Numbered from the stretch's first letter, positions 1 to 7,923 are shown. The stretch is 32,667 nt of DNA from Amycolatopsis sp. CA-128772 (GCF_002904295.1 NZ_PPHG01000093.1:1-32667); one strand, 5' to 3'. Translations and numbers: made by a program. The notes: generated by a model from the letters alone, not told the origin.

Positions 1-766
1 GGGGCCAGACCTGGCGCTCGATTTCGCGTGAGTGGGCGAAGAACGGGTGGGCTGGGTTGACCTGGGTTTGGTGGGCCAGGAGGGCCCGGTCGCGGGTGGC
101 GAAGTACGACTCGCAGCGGATTCGGGTGGTGACCGGGAGCTTGTCGGGTGGGAGTTCGGCCAGGACTCCCGCCATCGCCGACTCCTGGCCGGCGGCCAGG
201 GTGGCCTCGTGCAGGGCCTCGAACCACGCTCGGCTCAAGACCGCCTGGTAGTAGAGCTTTTGGGGACGCCATGGTGAGCCGGTGCCGGGGTAGCGAGCCG
301 GGTCGGCGGCCGCCCGGAAGGCTTCGATCGTGACCTCGTGGGTGCGGATGTGGTCCGGGTGGGGGTAGCCGCCCGTTTCGTCGTACGTGATCACCACGTG
401 CGGGCGAAACTCGCGGATCAGGGCCACCAGCGGGGCCGCCGCTTCCGACAGCGGGAGGGCCGCGAAGCTGCCGTCGGGCAGTGGCTCGCCGTCGGCGGGG
501 AGGCCGGAGTCGACCAGGCCGAGGAAACGCTGGCGGACGCCCAGGATCGCGGCGGCTTCGGCCACCTCGCGACGGCGGATCGCCGGCAGGTCCGCCCACG
601 TCTCGGCCGTGTCGAGGGCCGGGTTCAGGACGTCGCCGCGTTCGCCGCCGGTGCACGTGGCGACCAGGACGTCGACACCTTCGGCCGCGTAGCGGGCCAA
701 GGTGGCCGCGCCCTTGCTGGACTCGTCGTCCGGGTGGGCGTGGACGCTCAGGAGGCGGAGGGTCAT
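1..766 (-). CDS. mca: Mycothiol S-conjugate amidase (Mca/LmbE family), 3' end cut by window
   Basis: Hydrolyses mycothiol S-conjugates of electrophiles or antibiotics to a mercapturic acid and GlcN-Ins, in the cytoplasm (known for the family). The 255 visible residues carry the zinc motif HAHPDDESSKGAAT near residue 9, CTGGERGDVLNPA, a conserved FRPHVVITYDETGGYPHPDH block and a late ALLAHQTQV segment. These match Mca rather than the deacetylase MshB. Mca proteins are usually about 290 residues, so some 30 C-terminal residues lie outside. The ATG at 766 overlaps the stop of the upstream efflux gene as ATGA, so the two are probably translationally coupled. The link to an efflux pump and TetR suggests a dedicated xenobiotic paralog; whether a separate housekeeping mca exists cannot be seen here. 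Confidence 0.9.
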   Translation of the reverse strand, partial: MTLRLLSVHAHPDDESSKGAATLARYAAEGVDVLVATCTGGERGDVLNPALDTAETWADLPAIRRREVAEAAAILGVRQRFLGLVDSGLPADGEPLPDGSFAALPLSEAAAPLVALIREFRPHVVITYDETGGYPHPDHIRTHEVTIEAFRAAADPARYPGTGSPWRPQKLYYQAVLSRAWFEALHEATLAAGQESAMAGVLAELPPDKLPVTTRIRCESYFATRDRALLAHQTQVNPAHPFFAHSREIERQVWP

Positions 767-2109
767 CGGGGGCCTTTCGCGGGGAAGAAGAGGGCGGGGA
801 CCAACGTCAGCGCCGACAGGGCCAGGGCCCACGTGAACGTGGTGCCGAACGCCGCCGGTGGGAACGTGGCCGTGAGCCGGTCGTGGAGGATCGCGGCCAG
901 CAGGGCCGTGCCCAGCGAGCCGCCGATGCGGTTGACCACGTTGTACGCGCTCGCCGCCCGCGGGATGCGGGACCGCTCCAGCGAGCCGTACAGCGTCGTC
1001 ATGCCGGGTGCCGTCGCCGCGCCCAGGCCGGCGCCGCGGACCAGCAGGGACAGGGTCAGCAGAACGCCGCCGGGCGCCGATCCGAGCCGGGTGAAGGCGA
1101 TCGTGCCCAGCAGGGACAGGCCGGTGCCGGCCAGCATCGTCCGGCAGGGGCCGAACCGGGCCAGGAGCGGGCCGCTCGCCAGCAGCACCGCCGCCGAGCC
1201 GAGCGCCTGGGGCGCGAGCAGCAACCCGGCCCGCAACGCGCTCACGTGCTCGACCTGCTGGTAGTACAGCGGAAGCAGCAGCATCGAGCTGTACAGCGAC
1301 GCCCCGAGCAGAAACGTGCTCACGCTCGCGACCGCGAACCCCCTGTTCCGGAACAGCTTCAGGTCGAGCACCGGTGACGCGCTCCGGGAGGCGTGGACGC
1401 CGTACGCCACCAGCAGCGCGGCGCCGGCCACCCAGGCGACGGCCACCCCCTCGGCCAGGCCGTAGACGAGCGCGCCCAGCCCGGGCGAGAGCAACGCGAG
1501 CCCCCGGACGTCCAGCGGTTCGCGCGCGCCGTCGGGCGCCGGTGCCGGAAGGAGCCGGCGGGCGAAGACGAACGTCGCCACGCCCAGCGGGACGACACCG
1601 AAGAACATCCAGCGCCACCCCAGGTCCGCCACCAGTGCGCCGCCGAGCATCGGGCCCAGCACCGGGGCCACCGTCGCCGGCAGGGTGATCACGCCGATCA
1701 TCCGGCCCAGGGCCGGCCCCGCCGCCTGCGCGAACACCGCCTGCCCGACCGGCTGCATCAGGCCGCCGCCCAGCCCGTGCAGCACCCGGAACGCGATCAA
1801 CGCCGGCGCTGACCAGGCGAAGCCGCACAGCAGCGTGCCCGCGGTGAAAATCGCCAGCGCCGCCAGCCACACCGCGCGGCCGCCGAACCGGTCGGTCAGC
1901 CAGCCCGACAGCAGGATGGCCGCCGACGCCGCCAGCAGGTACGCGCTCGCCACCCACTGCACCGTCGTCAGCGGGCTGTCCAGGTCATGGGCGATCGAGT
2001 CGATCCCGACGGTCACGATCGTCGCGTCCAGGATCGACAGCACCGCGCCCATGATCAGGACGCCGCCGAGCCGCCACAGCGCCGCATCCGACCGGACTGC
2101 CGTCGTCAT
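763..2109 (-). CDS. DHA2-type MFS drug efflux transporter
   Basis: Proton-driven inner-membrane multidrug exporter of the EmrB/QacA class by similarity. Visible are an N-terminal helix with LDATIVTVGIDSI, motif A as GWLTDRFGGRAV, and a motif-C-like stretch PVLGPMLGGALVADLGWRWMF, followed by many hydrophobic helices across about 448 residues. I chose the ATG at 2109 because GGGGGTGAG lies just before it; a GTG at 2115 is possible but its Shine-Dalgarno sequence would touch the codon. The stop overlaps the ATG of mca, so pump and amidase are made from one message. The TetR gene is divergent and a good promoter lies in the gap. The substrate is unknown; a mercapturate or the parent drug is an inference. 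Confidence 0.9.
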   Translation of the reverse strand: MTTAVRSDAALWRLGGVLIMGAVLSILDATIVTVGIDSIAHDLDSPLTTVQWVASAYLLAASAAILLSGWLTDRFGGRAVWLAALAIFTAGTLLCGFAWSAPALIAFRVLHGLGGGLMQPVGQAVFAQAAGPALGRMIGVITLPATVAPVLGPMLGGALVADLGWRWMFFGVVPLGVATFVFARRLLPAPAPDGAREPLDVRGLALLSPGLGALVYGLAEGVAVAWVAGAALLVAYGVHASRSASPVLDLKLFRNRGFAVASVSTFLLGASLYSSMLLLPLYYQQVEHVSALRAGLLLAPQALGSAAVLLASGPLLARFGPCRTMLAGTGLSLLGTIAFTRLGSAPGGVLLTLSLLVRGAGLGAATAPGMTTLYGSLERSRIPRAASAYNVVNRIGGSLGTALLAAILHDRLTATFPPAAFGTTFTWALALSALTLVPALFFPAKGPR

Positions 2110-2121
2110 GCTCACCCCCGT

Positions 2122-2192
2122 TGACTAGGTCGAACCTCAGATTAGGTCCGACCCAGTCAATGGGTCAAGCCCAAACTTGGGTCCGACCTAGT
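2122..2192. promoter_or_regulatory. TetR operator array between divergent genes
   Basis: An inverted repeat has arms TGACTAGGTCGAACCT (2122-2137) and AGGTCCGACCCAGTCA (2144-2159), 14 of 16 positions complementary, with a 6-base centre. A third copy of the half-site, GGGTCCGACCTAGT, lies at 2179-2192 beside the TetR start. TetR proteins usually bind such repeats in the gap next to their own gene, so this is the likely autoregulatory operator. A possible leaderless promoter for TetR (TAGAGT at 2192-2197, six bases before the ATG) touches the third copy. Confidence 0.6.
2139..2168 (-). promoter_or_regulatory. Sigma-70-type promoter of the efflux-mca operon
   Basis: Read on the minus strand, TTGACC at 2168-2163 is followed after 18 bases by TAATCT at 2144-2139. 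This puts transcription start about 20 bases before the ATG at 2109. The -10 element lies in the centre of the large inverted repeat at 2122-2159, so a repressor bound there would block polymerase. Confidence 0.55.
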
Positions 2193-2203
2193 AGAGTGAT
2201 CCC

Positions 2204-2794
2204 ATGAGCGAGGGACTCCGCGCCCAGAAGAAGCACGAGACCAGGAAAACCATCTCCCATGTAGCGACCCGGCTGTTCATCCGGAACGGCTTCGAGGACG
2301 TGACGATCGCGGACATCGCCGCCGAGGCGCGAGTCGCCAAGATGACCGTGACGAACCACTTCCCGCGCAAGGAGGACCTGGTCTTCGACATCCGCGCCGA
2401 CTTCGTGGCTTGGCCCGCCACCCTGGTCCGCGACAGCGCCTTCCACGACACGCGCGAGCTCTACTTCGAGGCGCTGGGCGCCGAACACGCGCTGATCGGC
2501 TTCTCCGGCCCTGGGTTCGTGCGGATGATCAAGGAGAGCTCGGTCCTGACGAACGCGCTGCACGAGATGCACCGCGAACGCGAGGCGGCGCTGACCGACC
2601 TCCTGGTCCGACGGCACCCCGGAGAAGACGTCACGCCGGTGCTCGCCGCCGCGCACCTCGCCACGGTCCTGCGGGTGCTCTTCCAGGAGGTGTTCGACCG
2701 GACCCTGGAGGACGAGAAGGCCATCGTCGACCAGCTGTGGCCGATCGCAGAACAGGCCTTCGACCAGCTGGAACCGGCCTTCGGGCGGTACTAG
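2204..2794 (+). CDS. TetR-family transcriptional repressor
   Basis: A 196-residue one-component regulator. The N-terminal helix-turn-helix is clear: residues 1-60 include TRKTISHVATRLFIRNGFED, then TIADIAAEARVAKMTVTNHFPRKEDL in the usual TetR layout. The remainder is a helical ligand-binding and dimer domain with no recognisable subfamily signature. It is transcribed away from the efflux-mca operon across an 88 to 94 bp gap full of related half-sites, so it most likely represses the pump and itself until a toxic ligand binds. There is no good Shine-Dalgarno sequence; TAGAGT six bases before the ATG suggests a leaderless message. Its stop codon shares three bases with that of the convergent DUF4328 gene. 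Confidence 0.92.
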   Translation: MSEGLRAQKKHETRKTISHVATRLFIRNGFEDVTIADIAAEARVAKMTVTNHFPRKEDLVFDIRADFVAWPATLVRDSAFHDTRELYFEALGAEHALIGFSGPGFVRMIKESSVLTNALHEMHREREAALTDLLVRRHPGEDVTPVLAAAHLATVLRVLFQEVFDRTLEDEKAIVDQLWPIAEQAFDQLEPAFGRY

Positions 2795-3831
2795 CGCGCG
2801 GCGCCGGCCGGCCGCGAAGCCCGCAGCTCCGGCTCGGGCGCGCCCTCGACCTTCAGCACGCGCATCTCGCGCACGGCCCGGGCGTCCCAGGGCACCAGCA
2901 GCGCCGAGAACCGCCGGACGACCAGGGCCGTCAGCACCGCCAGCGCGGCCGCGGACAGGTCGGTCAGCGCGACCAGGACGACGCTGTCGGCCATCGACTG
3001 CACGTCGTCGCGGAAGCGCCAGACGATCGACGCGCCGAGCAGGAGCCAGTTCAGCAGCCAGGCACCCCACCACACGAGCACCTGGCGCGACGGCTTCGGC
3101 CGGACGTCACGCGAGCGGCCCAGCACCGCGTGCTCCAGCTCGCCGACGACCGAAAGCGCCAGCGGCAGGTTCGCCACCGGCACGAGAACGCCGACCAGCA
3201 CCTGCCACGGCGGCCGCGGCGGGTCGTCGCCCGACACGTCCGCCGCCGCCTGGCGGGCGACCAGCAGCCACCAGAGCGACAGCCCGGCGGGCAGCAGCGC
3301 GAGGATCGAGGCGAGCAGCCCCGCGGTGAGCACGAACCCGTCGGAGAACGCCACCACCGAACGGGACAGGGCGGCGTCGCGGCCCTGGGCGAGCAGCACG
3401 TACCGCCAGACCTCCGCGCCGGCCGCGACCGCGGCGAGCACGGCGAACGCGAACAGGACGACGACCACGCTGCGGCTGAGCACCGGCACCCGGTCGATCG
3501 GGCGGACCTCGTCGGACGCCGTGCCGGGCACCGACGTCGGGCGCCGCCAGACCAGGTTCGGGAACCCCCAGCGCGGCGGGACCGGGTACGACGGCGGGCC
3601 GAGGTACGGCTCCGGCGCCACCACGCGGCGACGCGGCCACGCGCCGGGCGGCGGGGTCGCCACCCAGCGCAGCTTCGGCCGGTGGACCGGACGGCGGTGG
3701 TACGGGTACGGCTCCGGCTGGGCCGCCAGCGTCCGGCCCTGCAGCTGCTGGGCCGACGGCGGCGGCGCCTGGCGCGGCCAGTACCCGGGCGGGTACGGCT
3801 GCTGCCCGGCCGGAGGCTGCCCCGGGTGCAA
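2791..3831 (-). CDS. DUF4328-type multi-pass membrane protein
   Basis: No defined function is known to me. About 346 residues: a proline/tyrosine-rich cytoplasmic N-terminus (HPGQPPAGQQPYPPGYW and onward, about 110 residues) is followed by at least five hydrophobic helices and a charged C-terminal tail. The helix pattern and the R-P-S-x-Q-V-L-V-W-W-G-A-W motif fit the DUF4328 family of actinobacterial membrane proteins. I set the start at TTG 3831, two bases after the stop of the rhodanese gene, because any longer reading would run through the rhodanese. The tight spacing suggests a rhodanese-DUF4328 operon. The stop overlaps the TetR stop in the shared bases CTAG, leaving no room for a terminator between them. 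Confidence 0.75.
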   Translation of the reverse strand: MHPGQPPAGQQPYPPGYWPRQAPPPSAQQLQGRTLAAQPEPYPYHRRPVHRPKLRWVATPPPGAWPRRRVVAPEPYLGPPSYPVPPRWGFPNLVWRRPTSVPGTASDEVRPIDRVPVLSRSVVVVLFAFAVLAAVAAGAEVWRYVLLAQGRDAALSRSVVAFSDGFVLTAGLLASILALLPAGLSLWWLLVARQAAADVSGDDPPRPPWQVLVGVLVPVANLPLALSVVGELEHAVLGRSRDVRPKPSRQVLVWWGAWLLNWLLLGASIVWRFRDDVQSMADSVVLVALTDLSAAALAVLTALVVRRFSALLVPWDARAVREMRVLKVEGAPEPELRASRPAGAAR

Positions 3832-3833
3832 GG

Positions 3834-4193
3834 CTAGATCACTTCGGGTTCGATGCCGGGGTGCTCGCCGACCATCGGACGGCCTTCGCGCTGCCACGCG
3901 CCCATACCGCCGGCGACGTTCACCGCGTCCCAGCCGCTCTGGTTGAGCCACGCGGCCGCCCGGGCGGACCGGCCGCCGCTGCGGCAGATCACGTGGATCG
4001 GCTGGTCTTCGGGCAGATCGGCCAGTTCACCGACACGCGCGGGCAGCTCGCCCATCGGGATGTGCACCGCGCCGGGCGCGTGGCCGGCGGCCCACTCGTC
4101 GTCTTCGCGGACGTCGAGCAGCACGAGGCCGTCCTTGGGCAGGTCGCGGACCTCGGCGGTCGGCAGTTCAGCAGGGCTCACCACGATTCCCAT
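3834..4193 (-). CDS. Single-domain rhodanese (sulfurtransferase)
   Basis: A 119-residue cytoplasmic rhodanese. Typical motifs are LLDVREDDEWAAGHAPGAVHIP near residues 24-45 and the active-site loop CRSGGRS with catalytic cysteine near residue 90, followed by a VNVAGGMGAWQREG ending. Such proteins carry a persulfide on the loop cysteine and move sulfur from thiosulfate or other donors to an acceptor; the acceptor here is not evident. The ATG at 4193 has only a weak Shine-Dalgarno sequence (GGCAG). The downstream DUF4328 gene begins two bases after its stop. The upstream 130 bp contain a 31-bp repeat shared with the other side of the IS remnant. Confidence 0.9.
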   Translation of the reverse strand: MGIVVSPAELPTAEVRDLPKDGLVLLDVREDDEWAAGHAPGAVHIPMGELPARVGELADLPEDQPIHVICRSGGRSARAAAWLNQSGWDAVNVAGGMGAWQREGRPMVGEHPGIEPEVI

Positions 4194-4248
4194 GCTGCCA
4201 TGCGGAGGCGTTGCCCGCGCGTGAGGTAGCGGATCACTTGTGCGGTTC

Positions 4249-4279
4249 GGGCATCTCGCGTGATCAGGGAGGCATCACG
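4249..4279 (+). repeat. Copy 1 of a 31-bp intergenic repeat
   Basis: This block and 4709-4739 are in the same orientation and agree at 21 of 31 ungapped positions, sharing cores such as CGCGTGAT and GGGAGG-type runs. Each contains two half-related CACGC/GCGTG segments. They lie on either side of the IS3 remnant, between the rhodanese and the symporter genes. Confidence 0.45.
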
Positions 4280-4327
4280 CATGTGGGGTTGCCCCCCGGG
4301 GCCGGACACCCTTGATTCCAGACAGGG

Positions 4328-4681
4328 GTCTGACGCGGCTGCGGAAGCAGGTCGCTGAGCTGCAAAAGAGAGAAGGAAATCCTGCGGAAAGCAGCCGCCT
4401 ATTGTTCGCGCGAGACGGATCGATGACCTACCGCTCCCGCGGCCGGGCCGGTCGCTCCGGTGTCCGATGTGATCCGCCGGGACCTCACTGCCCCGGCGCC
4501 GGGACTGCGGCTGGCCGGGGACATCACCTGCCTGCCCACCTTCGAAGGCTGGCTCTACCTGGCCATCGTCATCTTCACCTGGCTGCGCTACTACAACCAC
4601 CGCCGCCTGCGCTCAACGGTCGGTCAGCACACCCCGGCCGAAGCCCGGACCGCCTACTACGCTCAGGCCCACGCTGCCTGA
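4328..4681 (+). pseudogene. Decayed IS3-family transposase (orfA tail plus gutted orfB)
   Basis: From about 4328 the frame reads LTRLRKQVAELQ, the leucine-zipper end of an IS3-type OrfA. Near 4363 a run of four A shifts the frame; removing one A restores REKEILRKAAAY followed by ETDR and a stop near 4422. Then comes an orfB piece: RRDLTAPAPGLRLAGDIT, CLPTFEGWLYLAIVI (first catalytic aspartate, GDIT), which jumps straight to FTWLRYYNHRRLRSTVG and TPAEARTAYYAQ, the OrfB C-terminus. The middle of the integrase core, with the second aspartate and the glutamate, is missing. It cannot encode an active transposase. The frame ends with TGA at about 4679-4681. Confidence 0.8.
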
Positions 4682-4682
4682 A

Positions 4683-4743
4683 AACCCCGTGTCCGCCTCA
4701 CCAGGGCAGGGCGACACGCGTGATGGGGAGGACGACACGGGTT
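4683..4743 (-). terminator. Imperfect hairpin terminator after the symporter gene
   Basis: On the minus-strand transcript AACCCGTGTC directly follows the symporter stop and pairs with GACACGGGGTT about 40 bases on, with an inner CCTC/GAGG pairing and a following TTTT. The downstream arm also borders the IS remnant end. It is a plausible rho-independent terminator, although the loop is long. Confidence 0.45.
4709..4739 (+). repeat. Copy 2 of the 31-bp intergenic repeat, inside a two-unit 21-bp tandem
   Basis: Same orientation as 4249-4279, 21 of 31 positions identical. It lies across two adjacent 21-bp units, 4701-4721 and 4722-4742, which match at 15 of 21 positions and share the core CGACACG. 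It forms the interior of the terminator-like hairpin after the symporter gene. Confidence 0.45.
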
Positions 4744-6532
4744 ACTTGCGGTGGCGGCCGCGGCCGGCGACGCGGGTTTTCTCTTCGGCTTGGCCGAACC
4801 GGGCGACCGCCCTGTCCCGCATGAAGCCGAGCGGGTCGGGCGCGTGCAGGCGCAGCATGATGTCGTGGACGTGCTCCGGGCGGCCGTAGCCGGTGACGCG
4901 GCTGACCAGGTACGTCGTGATGAAGGCCGCCGGGACGGTGATCAGCGCGGGCTGGTTGACGAACCAGGGCGCCCAGCCGCCGGTGTAGCCGCTCACGACG
5001 TTGACCACCAGCGCGGCCAGCACCAGGCCGCCGCCGACGAACATCCCGGCCAGCGCGCCCGGCCAGGACAGCTTGCGCCACCAGATGCCCAGCAGCAGCA
5101 GCGGGCTGAACGTCGACGCGGCGAGCGCGAACGTCAGCCCGATCGACAGCGAGATGTCCTCCGGCCGCAGCCCCACCGCCAGCGCGATCGGCAGCAGGGC
5201 GACCAGCGCGGTCGCCACCCGGAAGTCGCGCACCCGGCCGGGCAGCAGGTCGGTCGACACGACCCCGGCCACGCTCACCAGCAGCCCGGACGTGCTGGAC
5301 AGGAACGCGGCGAACGCGCCCGCGGCGGTCACCGCGCCGAGGAGCTGGCCGCCGACCCCCGGCAGCATCGCCGTGGGCAGCTGCAGGATCGCCGCGTCGG
5401 ACTTGCCGGTGACCAGCAGCTCCGGGACGTACATCCGCGACAGCGCGCCCAGCAGCGTCGGGAAGAGGTAGAACAGGCCGAGCAGCAGCAGGACGTGCAC
5501 GGTCGTGCGGCGCGCGGCCTTGCCGTCGGGGTTGGTGTAGAAGCGGACCAGCACGTGCGGCAGGCCCATCGTGCCGAGGAACGTCGCGAACATCAGCGAG
5601 TACGTCTGGAGCAGGTCGGTGAGGCTGCCCGAGCCCGGGTGCAGCCAGTTCGCGTTGTCCGCGACGGAATCGCTGACCACCGGGACCGGCGTGCCGGCCA
5701 CGAACTTGAGCTTGGTGCCTTCGGACACCGTGTGCGGCGCCAGCGGCGTCCAGTGCGTCGGGCCGGCCGCCGGGCCGTTGTCGGTGCGGCCGTAGGCGTA
5801 GAGGAACGTGTCGGTGGTGACGTGCAGGGTGACGTCGGTCTGCACGTCGACCGTGGTGTCGCTGGTGAACACCGGCGGCGCGGCGGCCCCGAGCGGGCGG
5901 AAGCCGTCCGGGCCGCCGCCGGCGAAGAAGACCATGCACAGCACGAACGCGGGCACCGAGATCGCGAACAGCTTGACCCAGTACTGGAAGGCCTGGATGA
6001 CGGTGATCGCGCGCATCCCGCCGGCGATCACGTTGAACGCGACCACGACCATCACCGCGATCGCGCCCGCCCAGGCCGGCACGGGCAGGACCGTCGCCAG
6101 GGTCAGGCCGGCGCCCTGCAGCTGCGGGGCCATGTACAGGATCCCGATGAACACGACGAACGCCGTGGAGAACCGCCGCAGCCCCTTCGAGCCGAGCCGC
6201 ATCTCGACGAAGTCGGGCAGCGTGTACGCGCCGGACCGGCGCAGCGGCGCGGCCACGAACAGCATCAGCGCCAGGTAGCCCGCGGTGAAGCCGATCGGGA
6301 ACCACAGGGCGTCGGCGCCGTCCTTGAGCACGATCCCGGCGATGCCGAGGAACGACGCCGCCGACAGGTACTCACCGGAGATCGCCGCGGCGTTGCGGCG
6401 CGACCGCACGGTGCGCCGCGCGACCAGGAAGTCGTGCGTGCTCGTCGCCGACCGCGAGGAGCGGTGACCGAGGTAGGGCGTCACCACGGCGACCAGCACG
6501 ATGCCGGTCAGGGCCCACGGGTTCAACTGCAC
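4742..6532 (-). CDS. Sodium/solute symporter, cation-acetate (ActP/MctC) type
   Basis: An integral membrane transporter of the SSS family, 596 residues, with about 13 hydrophobic helices. Recognisable stretches are the N-terminal STHDFLVARRTVRSRRNAAA, SGEYLSAASFLGIAGIVL, AYTLPDFVEMRLGSKGLR and the late GLTFALAASTFSPLLLLGIWW. These fit the acetate/pyruvate-type carriers that import short monocarboxylates with sodium or protons. An extracytoplasmic insert of about 100 residues after helix 6 is larger than in E. coli ActP. The GTG start at 6532 is preceded by CGAGGA at good spacing. It lies 31 bases after a small membrane protein gene and downstream of a LytTR regulator; LytS/LytTR pairs often control such carriers. 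Confidence 0.9.
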   Translation of the reverse strand: MQLNPWALTGIVLVAVVTPYLGHRSSRSATSTHDFLVARRTVRSRRNAAAISGEYLSAASFLGIAGIVLKDGADALWFPIGFTAGYLALMLFVAAPLRRSGAYTLPDFVEMRLGSKGLRRFSTAFVVFIGILYMAPQLQGAGLTLATVLPVPAWAGAIAVMVVVAFNVIAGGMRAITVIQAFQYWVKLFAISVPAFVLCMVFFAGGGPDGFRPLGAAAPPVFTSDTTVDVQTDVTLHVTTDTFLYAYGRTDNGPAAGPTHWTPLAPHTVSEGTKLKFVAGTPVPVVSDSVADNANWLHPGSGSLTDLLQTYSLMFATFLGTMGLPHVLVRFYTNPDGKAARRTTVHVLLLLGLFYLFPTLLGALSRMYVPELLVTGKSDAAILQLPTAMLPGVGGQLLGAVTAAGAFAAFLSSTSGLLVSVAGVVSTDLLPGRVRDFRVATALVALLPIALAVGLRPEDISLSIGLTFALAASTFSPLLLLGIWWRKLSWPGALAGMFVGGGLVLAALVVNVVSGYTGGWAPWFVNQPALITVPAAFITTYLVSRVTGYGRPEHVHDIMLRLHAPDPLGFMRDRAVARFGQAEEKTRVAGRGRHRK

Positions 6533-6563
6533 GGGAGGAATCCTCGCACGGGATAGTGCGAAA

Positions 6564-7088
6564 CTAGTTTTCGATCATGTCCACGAACGCGCGTTCGTTG
6601 CGTTCGGCCAGCCGGTTGTACCAGATGCCGACCCCGAACAGGAACGGGAACGGCAGCACGCCGAGGATCAGCCAGGCCACCGGGATGCCCAGGAAGCTCG
6701 CGCGGGAGAAGCCGGGCAACGCGTAGAACAGCAGCGGCAGCGAACCGAACACGACGACGACGAGCAGCGCGAGCAGCAACGCCGTCCGCAGCTGCACCTT
6801 CACCAGGTGGTCGCGGACGAGCAGCTTCCCCCAGCTGGTCTGTTCCTCCAGCTCGACGCGGGCGCGCAGGGTGCCGGCGCCGCGGCGGGGATCGTTGAGG
6901 ATCACCCGCTCCCGCTTGGGTTTCGCGTGGTGCTCCGGCTTCGGCGGCTCGTTCTCCGGTGCGGGCGGCAGCGACTCGACGACGGCGCGGTCCGTGGGCT
7001 GCGGCAGCGGCCGCGGAGCGCGCCGGCCGAGCGTCGGATCCGGTTCGCGGACGCCGTTCGCGCGGTGCTCGTAGAAGTCGTCGGTCAT
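6564..7088 (-). CDS. Two-helix membrane protein paired with the symporter
   Basis: A 174-residue protein with a long charged, proline-rich cytoplasmic N-terminus (residues 1-105) and two transmembrane helices (about 105-125 and 138-160), ending NRLAERNERAFVDMIEN. The position just before an SSS carrier and the two-helix shape resemble the small DUF485-type partners of acetate permeases, but the family match is by layout, not by a signature I can verify. It starts 13 bases after the LytTR regulator stop and ends 31 bases before the symporter, so regulator, small protein and symporter probably form one operon. It may stabilise or regulate the carrier (inference). Confidence 0.75.
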   Translation of the reverse strand: MTDDFYEHRANGVREPDPTLGRRAPRPLPQPTDRAVVESLPPAPENEPPKPEHHAKPKRERVILNDPRRGAGTLRARVELEEQTSWGKLLVRDHLVKVQLRTALLLALLVVVVFGSLPLLFYALPGFSRASFLGIPVAWLILGVLPFPFLFGVGIWYNRLAERNERAFVDMIEN

Positions 7089-7101
7089 GGCCGGGCCCGG
7101 C

Positions 7102-7923
7102 TCAGCCGTTCCGGCCCGAACCGACCAGCCGGTCCTTCAGCGCGCGGGTGTGCCGACGGCTGACCGGCAGCACCTTCTCCTCGTTGCCGATGACGACCTG
7201 GTAGCCGCCCTGGCCCATGCGCAGCTCGGTGATCAGCGGCAGGGCGACCAGGAACGACCGGTGGATCCGGACGAACCCGGCTTTTTCCCAGCGCTCTTCG
7301 AGCTGGGCCAGCGGGATGCGGACCAGGTGGCTGCCTTCGGTGGTGAACAGCCGCGCGTAGTCGCCCTGGGCCTCGACCCAGCGGACCGAGGAGCGCGGGA
7401 TGAGCTTGGTGGTGCCGGCCAGCTCGACCGGGATGACCTCGTCGTCGTTCTTCACCGGCTCACCGCCGAGCGCGCCGGGCGGCGGCGCGGCGGCCGCGGC
7501 CAGCTTGTCGATCACGCGCGAGATCGCGCGGTCGAGGCGGTCCTGCTGGTACGGCTTGAGCACGTAGTCGAGGGCGCCGAGGTCGAAGGCGTTGACCGCC
7601 TCTTCGGCGTGGCCGGTGACGAACACCAGCGCGGGCGAGGGCCGCAGCGCGGCGAACACGCGGGACATCTCCATCCCGGACAGGCCCGGCATGTCGATGT
7701 CGGCGAAGACGGCGTCGACGATCGGCAGGCCGCGGTCCTTGCGCTCGCGCAGCCGCGGGTCGTCGGTGGACAGCAACCGCAGCGCCTCGGACGCGTCGAT
7801 CGCCGGGAACACCTTCGCCACGTGCGGGCTGTTGCGCAGGCAGTGGACGAGTTCGTCAAGACCGTTCGGCTCGTCGTCCACGGCCAGGACCACGAGTTTC
7901 CGGGTGTCATCGTGAGCACTCAC
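7102..7923 (-). CDS. LytTR-family response regulator
   Basis: Two domains. The receiver domain spans about residues 10-130 (LVVLAVDDEPNGL, phospho-acceptor in FADIDMPG, then VFVTGHAEEA and LKPYQQDRL). The LytTR DNA-binding domain covers the C-terminal 100 residues (VRWVEAQGDYARLFT, FVRIHRSFLVAL, VLPVSRRHTRALKDRL). A variable alanine/proline linker joins them. I took GTG 7923 as start; in-frame ATGs at 7935 and 7944 are possible and would add 4 or 7 residues. The GGGCAGG upstream is the only Shine-Dalgarno candidate. It heads the operon to the symporter. The kinase it presumably partners lies 2.5 kb upstream, beyond the glucanase and peptidase genes. Confidence 0.92.
   Translation of the reverse strand: MSAHDDTRKLVVLAVDDEPNGLDELVHCLRNSPHVAKVFPAIDASEALRLLSTDDPRLRERKDRGLPIVDAVFADIDMPGLSGMEMSRVFAALRPSPALVFVTGHAEEAVNAFDLGALDYVLKPYQQDRLDRAISRVIDKLAAAAAPPPGALGGEPVKNDDEVIPVELAGTTKLIPRSSVRWVEAQGDYARLFTTEGSHLVRIPLAQLEERWEKAGFVRIHRSFLVALPLITELRMGQGGYQVVIGNEEKVLPVSRRHTRALKDRLVGSGRNG

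Noticed and set aside
4178..4600. Minus-strand frame of 140 codons across the IS remnant and rhodanese leader
   Set aside because: It covers intergenic repeat and the antisense of transposase fragments; no domain or start signal supports it.
4701..4742. Possible CRISPR-like tandem repeat
   Set aside because: Only two imperfect 21-bp units without spacers; no cas genes are in the window.
4751..6556. Open frame of about 600 codons on the plus strand opposite the symporter
   Set aside because: Low-complexity R/Q/H/D-rich translation with no motif; the minus strand encodes a conserved transporter.
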